From assembly GCA_038087015.1 (NCBI GenBank), contig JASBNA010000004.1, positions 1,488,001 to 1,552,000 on the forward strand: 64,000 nt of DNA, in the 5' to 3' direction. The number at the start of each line of letters is the position of its first letter. Within the stretch, counting starts at the first letter, position 1. Shown in pieces: positions 1-9,931 of this stretch. Source of the stretch: Cerrena zonata. Taxonomy: Eukaryota; Basidiomycota; Agaricomycetes; Polyporales; Cerrenaceae. The notes under the pieces were generated by a model. The model saw nothing but the letters and a program-made list of their open reading frames with translations, was not told the origin of the DNA and did not search any database. A program made the translations under genes and the position numbers.

Positions 1-2300
1 AGCATAACGTGCGGCAGAGGTGGGTGAGGGAGGTCGTGCTTGGGCGACACGGAGTTGTTCTTCAAGAGAGGTAACGAGGTCTTCCATCTCATAACGTCTG
101 TTATCAGCCAGGCTGAGACGTTCCTCGTAAAGCGCGATTGTTTCCTGTACACAACAAATTCAATAAACGTTTGACAATCCATCGTGAAATTATTTACCTG
201 GCCAGCTTTACGAAGCTCGTCGACTTGTGAACCAAGCTCCCTCCTCTCTTCCTCGAGCTCAGCGTACGCCTTCTGCACACGAGCTTCTAGTAAAGCAATC
301 TCGGCATTCTTCGCCTCGAGGAGAGCATCGTTTTGGCTCTGCTCTCCCTCCTTAGCGTCGATGAGTTGCTTCAGCTGTGCGACCAGAGCCTCCTTGTCCT
401 CGAGTTTCGATTGAGTATCACGGAACTTAGCCTCGCCTTCACCGCGAACCTTCTCAACATCCGCATTAGCTTGCCCCACCGCCCTCTCGAGGCTCTCAAT
501 CGCAGCTTCCCGCTCCTTGAGTAACCTCTCCGAGCTCCTAACAGACGTTTCCAACTCAGTCACGCGAGCCTTGGCTTTATCTCGCTCGTCTGTGACAGTT
601 TCTATCCTAGAAGAGGCGTTCGACTGAGAAGACTCTACCGCGACCCTGAGTCTCTTGTTCTCATCTTCAGCCGCATCTAACCTCGCCTGCAATACCTCAA
701 GCTCATTTTGCAACTGAGCGTTCGCCGCCATACTGGGTAACGGTCCAGGCATAGGAGGGATAGAAGCTGAAGAACCAGGACGGGAAGATCTATCGCGAGA
801 TCCATTCATCAACTCTGCAATCTTGTTCTGCAACGCACGACCATTTTGTTCAAGGTCGGACACATCACCATCGCCTGAATGTCGTTCAGTACTCGAACGT
901 CCAGTTATCGATGGCGACGCAGGGGGAGGCATCGCGACTGGACTCGGTAGCCGTCCCTTAGGAGTGGAAATGGAAGCACGAGTTTTAGAGGGTGTGCCAT
1001 TAACCAACCTCGGTGCTCTAGGTGTCTGGAATGGCGAAGAGGTACCACCCCGTGTCGGTGAATTAATGTTCTGAGTGGGGGAAGTAATTCCAAATAACCT
1101 TGATGGACTGGACGTGCTGATAGATTTTCTGGAAGGGCTATTTGGACCAGAATGAGTCCCGCGCGTATGATTATTGAGCTGTTTCGCGGTCATTCCGACG
1201 TACTTGGAAGCTCGAGACCCCGGTGTGATGTTAATATTATTCTCCTTGGTCGTTTGCTTTATGGGCGTCTTGTGGAGATAGGAAGTTGAGCTTCGTGTAC
1301 GATTAGCTGAAGGAGTAACATTGGGTGTCTTGCGTGGTGGGGCAATCGGAGCACCAGGTGTTGCACGGCCAAAGGATGGAGTGACACGTCCGGTACCGAA
1401 TGAGGGTGTTACTCGGCCGTTGGAAGCTGAAGGTGTCTTCTGGCCCACTCGTCCATTTACTTTGGGTACAGCAGAGGACGGTGTTACTCTGCCGGATATG
1501 GATGGAGTCATACGGCCACTTCGTGTGGAAGCCACAGAGGCTGGACGAGAGATGGTACCGTTATATACAGTAGCAGTGGATAACTTGGTTGTTGCGACAA
1601 AGACGCCACATAATGGTGGGCAGGTAAAATATCGCTTTCTGAATAGGTGAAACGAAACAGGTTTCAGGGTTCAGGTTTTTAGAAGAGGGCAGTATGGGTT
1701 AGTAGACATGAATGTATGTACTCACCCAGCAACACTCCCATCGTTCTTGCCTTTACCAGCAAACCCTCCGGAGAGCTCGACACCAGCCCAAAGACCGGGT
1801 TTGCCATCGATTCCACCTAGATATCTTAGCGTACCTTCGAAACCAAGAGATTCTATTCGGACAGGATCTCCGACATCAAAAGTTTTGCCTGCACGACTGA
1901 CAGATCTTCCAAAGGTTTCGGAAGCCCGACTGGGTGGACGAGCTACAGAGGACGTAAAGGACGCATCGGAAACTCTTGAGCGTCCGACGGAAGATGACGT
2001 AGATGCGACAGAAGGGGAACGACCTGCGACAGATCTCCGGCCTGACTGAGCAAAAGTAGTGGAATTTGGTGAGAGGGTGGAGGAAGCAATTGAATCGGAG
2101 GGACGGTGTACAGTGGGATCATGGGCCTTCATTGCTTCAGCGAAAGCATGTGCGGCATAATCTTCTTCAGGATTGACTGGTGGGGGATGAAAAGTTGCGC
2201 TGGATGAGGAGCGGAGACGACCAGGGGTGGGTATTGCGGACGTCTTGCCAGGGGTAGGTATTCCAGTTAGTCTTGTCTTTGCCGCAGAGGGCGTAGACAT
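1..2300 (-). CDS. CLIP-170/Tip1-like CAP-Gly microtubule plus-end protein (3' end off window)
   Basis: Microtubule plus-end tracking protein; CAP-Gly domains bind the C-terminal EEY/F of tubulin and EB1. The ATG is at 2300-2298. Exon 1 (2300-1726) holds a Ser/Pro-rich head and, from about residue 135, a CAP-Gly domain (GKTFDVGDPVRIES, then the diagnostic KGKNDGSVAG). Intron 1725-1639 interrupts the domain, and exon 2 (1638-198) resumes with KRYFTCPPLCGVFV. Exon 2 then carries a basic Ser/Thr-Pro tract with GRVTPSxG repeats and, from about 740 downwards, a long heptad-rich Glu/Lys/Leu coiled coil. A 53-nt intron (197-145) leads to exon 3, which runs off the window. Order CAP-Gly, basic serine-rich linker, coiled coil fits CLIP-170/Tip1/Bik1. 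I see only one CAP-Gly domain, as in the yeast proteins. The C-terminal zinc knuckle expected for the family would lie outside the window. It shares a divergent intergenic region with mgs1. Confidence 0.87.
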
Positions 2301-2733
2301 GTTTCAGAAAGCAATGGATTAAGGTGAAATGGAATAATAGTGAGACTTGGAGTGGATGTGAATGCTTGCTCAGCAGCAAGGTGTAGCTACGGACGAAGGG
2401 GAAGGAGAGAAGGAGAGAGAAAGCGGGAGACAAAGAGTGACTTGAGTGTTTTGGTGAGGAGTGTGTAGGGAGAGATGCAGAGAGGACTAGCTCTGGCTAC
2501 GGTGATACTAGCACCAATCTCTCTACGACTCATGAACCAACCCTGGGCGCTTCTTCCAATTGCCTAAAACACGCTGCTACGCGATCGGCCAGATTGACGC
2601 CCATTCATTCATTCCTCCAACCACTCAGGCGCGACTCGCTGCATTCGGTATACTTCCGTGTTCCACCAGGTTCATGGCTCCAAATGCAAACCTCGGTCTG
2701 TTCTCTCTTTCTTTGTTATTGCTTGTTCTAAAG
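2301..2733. promoter_or_regulatory. Divergent intergenic region between CLIP-like gene and mgs1
   Basis: About 430 bp between the CLIP-like start (2300) and the first mgs1 coding segment I can support (2734). It should hold both promoters and both 5' UTRs. Part of it probably also holds the first mgs1 exon, because the reading frame feeding the UBZ motif has no ATG after the in-frame stop at 2729-2731. No TATA element or other named motif is convincing. Confidence 0.4.
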
Positions 2734-5014
2734 TCTAAATTCACCAGTCGTTTGGTGCGCTCGGTGAATTTGATGACAAAGGCCAATTTCCGTTGACTGT
2801 TTACTACTAGCCCAATATGTTCCAGCAAAGTCCCGGAGAATAACATCAACGAGCACATAGACAATGACTGCTCACAACCAGGACCATCTCACCAACAGTC
2901 CTCCACTGTTGCTTCAAAATCTAGCGAGAAAGACACAAAGGCAGCTACCAACCTGGCTCCGATCTTCATGAAGCAGTCAAAAGCTGTTTCCTCCACGCAA
3001 TCACCGAATCAGCCTGTGGCTGGACCCTCTACTGATCGTAATTACAATACTTACCATGACATCACCAAAAAGCGTAAAGCAGGTCAGGAACCTTCTACGC
3101 CGTTCAAACAGACACTGCAAAAGCGTTCCAAAACCGGGACATCAATTTCCGGAAATAAACTATCTGCTGCCCCTCTCGCGGAGCGCCTTCGTCCACAGTC
3201 CCTTGAGGAGTTTGTCGGACAACCTCATCTGACGGGATCAGATTCCTTGCTTATGACGTTGTCTCGACAAGGATCCGTGGGAAGCATGATCCTCTGGGGT
3301 CCTCCAGGGTGAGCAATTTATTTCATCACAAAATGAATTCCTATTTTACCGTGTGTTCGAAAGTTGTGGAAAGACTACGTTGGCAAGGCTTTTAGCAAAA
3401 GCATCTAATGCCGTATTTAAGGAGTTGAGTGCGACTGACTCCAATATAGGCGATGTGCGTGCTGTGGCTGAAGAGGCCAAGAATGTTCTTGCCTTGACGT
3501 CCAGGTTAGTCGCTAATTATGTCAGGTTCAATCGACATTCTTATGCCTGACTATTCAGACGGACGATTTTATTCCTCGATGAGGTACACAGATTTAATAA
3601 GGCACAGCAGGTAATAGTGTTTCGTCGTGACATATAAACCACTCCTCTGATTCTTAAATAGGATATCTTCCTACCGTTTATTGAACAAGGCGTCATTCAG
3701 GTTATTCACATTGATTTATAAATTGACTATTGTGTATTCATTCTACGTCTAAGCTCATAGGTGCGACTACCGAGAACCCATCATTTAAATTGACGGGGGC
3801 ACTTCTTAGTCGATGCCGGTGCGTTAATCCGTCAACATGTAGTATCCATGATAGCTAATATCAGTTCAGTGTATTCGTTCTCGAACCTCTCAAAGAGGAA
3901 GACATTAAGAAAATTCTTACACAAGCTATCATCCGAACAGGTGGCTCTTCAGAGGACGACGATCCTCATCCACATCACGAGCCCTCTTCACCACTCCAAA
4001 TCCCATCTTCCCTCCCCTCCTCCGTCCTTGAAAGTCCCAGATCAAAACTCAACTCCTCACAATCCACATCAATCACAGCTATCGACGAGGAAGACGACCA
4101 CTCCCAAATCCCTTTCTCCCGTTACCCCCAATGTACATCCAAAATCCTCTCCACCATCACCTCCCTCTCAGGGGGTGATGCACGAACAGCCATCTCCCTC
4201 CTCGAACTGGTCCTCAACACACCTACCGACACCCATCCCGACAAACTTCTCGAACTTCTCCGACGTTCCGTATCTACATCATACGACCGCACTGGAGAGT
4301 CACACTATGATATGATCTCTGCGTTGCATAAATCCGTTCGGGGGAGTAACGGCAGTGCGGCTTTATATTGGTTGGCGAGGATGTTGACTGCAGGTGAAGA
4401 TCCTATGTTTATTGCTAGGAGGATGTCCGTTTGTGCAAGTGAAGATATCGGAATGGCTGATTCGAAGGCGTTACCGCTCGTAAGACATTTCCCCACTTCA
4501 CGTTTAGCATCATCGATCGCTCAATGATAATACTAATCCTAGGCGATGGCAACAATGCAAGCCTGCCAAATGATCGGTATGCCCGAATGCCGCATCAATC
4601 TCGCCCATCTCATCACCTACCTCTCCGAAGCTCCCAAATCTACTCGAGCATACGAAGCCTACGCCCGCGCCGAAGAAGCTGCAAAAGCCAACCCAACGCT
4701 TCCTGTCCCGATGATGGTTAGGAACGCTCCAACCCGTCTGATGAAAGATCTCGGATATGGTACCGAATACCACTATAATCCGAATTACAAGTTTGTTTAT
4801 TTCTTTTATTCTGATTTTATGGGTGCTGGAAACTGATGTATGACATAGACATCCTGTGACAAATGAGTACATGCCTCCTGAGTTGGCTGGAGAGAGGTTT
4901 CTTTACCCTGATGGTGATACCACTGGGAAGTTATGGGATGAGGATGCTCTCAGGAATTGGGAGGAGAAAGAGAATGGTGGTCAGGAATGGCTTGGGAGGG
5001 GTCAAATACCTTGA
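2734..5014 (+). CDS. mgs1: Mgs1/WRNIP1/RarA family AAA+ ATPase with UBZ finger (5' end unresolved)
   Basis: Replication-fork maintenance ATPase of the RarA/Mgs1/WRNIP1 family, which binds ubiquitinated PCNA. A UBZ4 finger is split by intron 2755-2810: PVV and the first two bases of a Cys codon lie upstream, then CPIC...INEHIDNDC follows. A disordered linker is followed by PLAERLRPQSLEEFVGQ, Walker A WGPPGCGKTT (split by intron 3309-3363), Walker B FLDEVHRF (exon 3559-3610), the GATTENPSF sensor region (3754-3818), the RarA tetramerisation region ending GMADSKALPL, and AYxxxxxA helices. Exons: 2811-3308, 3364-3504, 3559-3610, 3662-3700, 3754-3818, 3870-4479, 4543-4790, 4849-5014. The lid region after 3930 has a family-unusual acidic Ser/Pro insertion. 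The initiator ATG is not placed; a further short upstream exon is needed. The last exon lies in the CpG-poor tract described separately. Confidence 0.9.
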
Positions 5015-6079
5015 GGTTGAGAGGTTTACTTGCTTGATGTGATTTTGGACTCATTTCTTGGTTTTCTTGCATGACTACACATTAGACCATATCTTGTATA
5101 ATACCCACTTTTCTCGATACCACCTAGTTTGTTAGGTGCTTGCTATAATCTATCACAATTTTCTTGGCTAATCACTGTGTCCCAAAGTCAAATCAAGAGA
5201 TACCAGATAATGTACATAATCCTTCTAGTTGTGTTATAGAAACCAAGAAAAGTCCCTCCTTCAAAAACTACTTCCACATCCTCCCAGTGCATTTCTTTGC
5301 CCCACATCTACAAGGAACATGGACAGCATCATTCTAACAAACATAGAATATATTAGCAAATTGGTGAAAAGCACACATAAAGCATCACAAGGTGACTTAC
5401 ATCAATGTTTGCACCAAGTTCATCTTCAGTCATCTCTCCAAAGTAAGAGAAAGCACAGTTCTTCTCCAGCAGCAACATCTCTTTGTGTGAAGATGGTGAG
5501 AAGGGGTTTCTCAAGGTCTGGTTCATTGATATAGCATGGATTGATGACACAGTTGGGATCACAGCTGTGATTCTGTAGTGCAACTAAGTTATTGGAACAG
5601 AAACAAGAATATTGGGAACAGAGCTTACAAGGTATCTTGTGAACTAGAATAGTAACATTACATGAGTCAGTGTATGAAGTATACAATCAAACTTGACTTA
5701 CATTCCCAGCATGGTAGGCATCTATGCAATACTTTGGCCTGCCTTTGTTCCTCTTTGCCAAGTACCAGAAATCCAAATCAAACAAATAGGTCCTCCCAAA
5801 ATTATTGTACAATCTACAAAGAAATCATGGTGAGTCCTTACCAATTCAAGGTGTTCAAATGCTTACCCTCCTCTTTCCTGGGCTTCTGTATCTGTAATAA
5901 ACTCTCCAGAGTATATACCAACAAATGTGTTGGCTGGTATAGACTGCCCAGCAAAAACACCTATTGATCAGGATCAACCCCGAGCCCACAAATCAGAATA
6001 GAATTCAATATGCTCACCCCAACCTTTGAACTCAGTCTTCCTCAGTTCAATAGCCACCTTTCTCCCATTCTGAACAACT
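4783..6079. other. CpG-depleted tract across the convergent 3' ends of mgs1 and clr4
   Basis: Reading base by base, I find only two CG dinucleotides in this 1,297-bp stretch, at 5115 and 5981, with none in the 864 bp between them. DNA on both sides is normal: 4561-4620 alone has at least five. The tract covers the last mgs1 exon, the 253-bp gap, and the SET and post-SET exons of clr4. Coding frames stay intact. Arginine in these exons is encoded by AGA/AGG wherever I read it, never by CGN. Confidence 0.9.
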
Positions 6080-9019
6080 CGATTTTGACAATCATCGTCG
6101 CAACCGCAAAAGGCGTTGCATTCGAAAATCGGATACTGGTGAACGCGCAACCTCTTGTTCTTATCGTAGACAAACCCGTAGTCCTTAAGTTCAGGATCAT
6201 AGTCGAGCTGTTCTCTCTGTCGTTTAGCGCACGCACACCTCTTCGGGTTACATACGCCACGGCAGCCACATCCTTGGAGCGCATCAAAGTCGGGCTTCCC
6301 AACGTTCTCGCTATGCCACATGAGGTTCGTATAATGAAATTCATAGGCTGGGGTAGGTTCATTGTCGACGGTATTGACTATATCGATAGGTGGCGCATTC
6401 GGTTCTTCTTGTTCGGTGTTCTTGCTGATAATAGCCTTGAATATCTTCCTCTTCGTTTCGGCGGTACGCATGCTAGGCTGTAATGAGTTAACATAATCCA
6501 CTAGCTCGTGAGGAAGATCCTTGGCAAGCATCGTTGTTTGACAGAACTCCTTCGCCACACGCTCGCCGTCTCTTCTCCAACTAAAGAATTCGATACCACA
6601 AATGTCCAATAAGGACGATGGGGCGTAACCTTCTGAGGAAGTGTTGCTGCTAGACGGAGAGAGACCGCGTTTTCGTGGTCTCCCACGTGTGCGACGACCA
6701 ATGGCATTGAAAGAATCTACACTTGGTGACCTCGAACGTGGATCCCACATTCTGAGGTTCGCCATGTCCTGGGTACCACGAACGCCACGGACGACCTGTT
6801 TCTTCACCCTTGTAGACCGTCTGGTCTTGCGTTTAGATTCATCCTCGTCCATCTGTTTGGATCGTAAGAAACCAAGCTTATGCACTAAATGAAATCCACA
6901 AACCTCGACGTCTGACTGTTCACCTGTGGCGGAAGTTGCTGAGGCTGAAGAAGCCTGTGCTGTTTGGTCGGGATCATCCGCAGGGAATTCGAATTCAGGG
7001 TCCTCTTCCATGAGGTGTGCAGGGTCGTGTATTGTTCCAAGGACTCCTTCTTCTTGAGTGTCTATCTCCAGAGATTGTGGCATGGGGACTGAAGCACTTT
7101 CAGATGTATCGCCCTCGTTATTGTTGAGAATTGACATGATCGCTAGTGGTGGCGTTGGTGAAGTGAAAAGAAGCTCATCCTTGTCCTGCGTAAGATCCAC
7201 ATGAGATTGTGCATTGCGAGCGTAAGCAGCGTTGATCACGTCGGTTAGATTCATCTTCTTGGGTCGAGGGCTACTAGGATGCATCCTGTGCGATGTCGAT
7301 TTAGGTGGAGAGAGATGTATAGGAGGCTCCTGTGCTGGAGTTTCCTGTAAAAGGACTATTGGTGAATTTAAAGAATATTGCAATGAAATCAAAAACCTAC
7401 CTCTCGAGATTCAGAATCCGAGCCGGACGTCGGTAGCATCTTGTCTGCAATCAACAACTCGTCTTCAGAGTCATTATCCGATTCCAGGGATGCTGCAACA
7501 AAAGTCTTCGTCGGTAGCCTCGGGACTGGAGCAGATATCGACTCTATTGGACGTGGATCCCTCTTCCACACTGGTATATCGCGAGGAGGGGGTGCAGTTG
7601 CAGTCGTAGCGGCAGGCATATCCTCTGGGCGCGTCCGGCGGAAGAAACCATCGCCATACAAAACACCCTTGACCTTCACTCGAGGCTTCAGTGGACCGGT
7701 ACGTTTCGTAGCCACCTGAATTGACGATGATGACGGAGCTAACTCTGATTCTGGTGATGATTTTCCCAGTGACATGTCTCCAAGAGCAGGAACGATAGGG
7801 TCTGTCGATATGCTAGCTACCGATGCCGGTTTACTACTACCACTTTGTCGTGGTTCATCCTCTTCGTCGGTGGAGAGAAGTATTTCAGCGAGTCTTTGCT
7901 GTAATTGCGACGCCGACTTCCTAGGAGACTTCTCCTTTATGGGACCGCTAAACGTTGAACGTCTACCAGAGGAAGCGGATTTCCGAGCAAGGCGTTTGAC
8001 CAGCCGGCGTGGTGGGGACATTTCTGTTGTTGGCGAAGGCGAGCGCTGTGGCTCTGGTACTGGCGGGGTTGGTTCGGTAGTCATACCTAGGAATATATGC
8101 AGAGAGTTAAAAGTGTACATGCAAGATAATTAGATAGTATACATACCATCTTCATCGTCGTCACTTATCAGGATGGCATCTTCCTTGCTCTTACCAAGCA
8201 CATTAGTGTCCATCGTATGCCTGCGTTGAGAAAGTTCTGGCCGTGCAGGAGCAGGAACTATAAAATATGAGAACATTAGCTTAAGCCATAATGAAAAATG
8301 GTGGCTATGGTTGTATTACCTTCGGGGATAGGATTTGGGGGATCGTCATCTTCCTCCTCGTCAGATATAAGATTTATAACCTCATGCGCAATCGAGCCAG
8401 TGGTTGCCCGTCGCTCTATGATTAAATGAAACCTGTTCAGAAACTGTCAATGATATAAATATTTATAAATCACTTTACCTCTCTGAGCTGCAAGTTTGAA
8501 TAAATTTAACCGATCTGGTAACTCTTCGTCATCTGTAGATACAGAAAGCACTGTTGTCGGTGCTTTTGTTGACAACTTTGTCTGTTTCATCGGAGATGGT
8601 GGTTTTCCCCAAGGGTGATGGCTTCTGACGCCAGCTAGGACCTGCAGCACTCTTTCGAGCGACAGAGAGAGGTCGATGTCCGGGAGATTTCGACCTTCTT
8701 TCATCACCTGCAGGCGAAGTTCCAAAGAAAGGCCGTCTTGCAGACTTTGGTGCTTTCGGGCTCTTGGCGCCCTAGACCGATCTGCGACGGTCCAGCAACA
8801 GGACTTTCTATGAACATGATATTGGATCCAATTTAGATAATTACGACTTGGTGGCGATGTATCGTGAGACGTACCAGGCTCATGAGACGCATTAGCACTC
8901 ATCCTACTCCGCTTAGGGTGAGTGGGAGGTGAAGTATCGATATTAGACGGTCTGCGTTTCCTATTGACCTCATTCAATGACGATGAAGACCCTGAAGGCC
9001 CTGGATTCCTGTCTGCCAT
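5268..9019 (-). CDS. clr4: Histone H3 lysine-9 methyltransferase (Clr4/Suv39/DIM-5 type)
   Basis: SET-domain enzyme that methylates H3K9 for heterochromatin. The pre-SET zinc cluster is at about 6290-6090 (GCGCRGVCNPKRCACAK, then FECNAFCGCDDDCQNR). SET follows in exons below 6017: KGWGVFAGQSIP, GIYSGEFIT, YCIDAYHAGNFTRYLNHSCD, then GEELCFSYFGE. The post-SET tail is CRCGAKKCTGRMWK and stop (5270-5268). NHSC and the YF near the active site are the S-adenosylmethionine and substrate motifs. The N-terminal half (9019 to about 6500) is disordered, Ser/Pro and Lys-rich, with several hydrophobic-acidic SUMO-interaction-like motifs; I see no chromodomain. Intron 6903-6853 (51 nt) is stop-free and in frame. 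Splicing between 8880 and 8460 is uncertain because all three frames are largely open. Upstream of the ATG (9019) there may be a 5' UTR intron. Confidence 0.92.
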
Positions 9020-9931
9020 CCCGATGGCATAAAGAGAGAGCGAACTCGCTCAAGATCTAGAACTGAAGAGACAAGTCTAGGTCGCGCGATCCGAGCCATG
9101 AGCCACTTGGTAATGTTCGATAGCACAAACTTGAGCACGTACTTGGAGAGTTTCGTAGCAGCCTCAGCCCGACGAAGACGATTAGTCCCAAAGTCGCTGA
9201 AACCGAAGTTGACGGAACAAAGCCGCATTCCATGACATCTTCTTGTGCTGGGATTAGCATGGGCGCTTATACATGATCTTCCAAACTCTCTTTATTGGCT
9301 CCCAGATTGGACATGGTCATAAGCTGCTCGCCTAAAGCACCACGCGAGCACCGATGAAATTCGCGTCTTCATTTTAAACATCAGACTTTTTTGGTAGTTT
9401 GACCTTTATATATCAAGAACCTGGAACTTCCATATAATACAAGACATAAGGATAATAGACGGAGAAAATCTATGTTTGTCTAACCGTAGAAAAAGGATTG
9501 TGTGGGTTTGAAAAGAGGAAAGAAAGAATTGCAACTAAACACTCTGCATTATATCGAAAAAGTGATAAGACGGATATAAATGAACAAGATATGTAAAATG
9601 CAATGCAAGATGTGATGTGGGGGATGCGCCGGACCAAGAGGAGGGTGAGAGGTAGATGAGAGGTAGGAGGGTCTAGATGGGATGGATGCAATAGAATGTA
9701 TGTTCGGTCAACAAACGGATGCAGTGGAGTGAATTAGTCGGCAGACCCGTATTGTGATTTGAGGAGGATAAAAATGAGAAATGCGATGCGATGGGGAATA
9801 ACAAAGATGGGAGTGATATCGAGACAGATGAAATTGGAAATGCCAAAAGAGAAAAAAAGCCGGTCATGCTAGCGAAAGCAAAAAAATAATGCACACAAAT
9901 TGTCCCAGGTCAAAGAAAGAAAGAAAAGAAG
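9020..9931. other. Intergenic: clr4 5' region and 3' region of the TRP-like gene
   Basis: About 910 bp. The first ~250 bp next to clr4 contain overlapping short minus-strand frames (9057-9260 and 8974-9228) with a possible intron (donor GTACGTGC, acceptor CTTCAG). This looks like a spliced 5' UTR rather than a separate gene. The remainder (9260-9930) is A/G-rich on the plus strand, with no convincing coding signal. It should hold the clr4 promoter and the 3' UTR of the TRP-like gene. Confidence 0.4.

Noticed and set aside
2560..2796. Plus-strand open frame upstream of the mgs1 UBZ exon
   Set aside because: Starts with TTG rather than ATG, and its frame does not feed the UBZ motif; the exon feeding the UBZ uses another frame.
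9057..9260. Short minus-strand frames upstream of clr4
   Set aside because: They overlap in two frames and do not join the clr4 frame through any splice that adds a domain. Better explained as 5' UTR with an intron.
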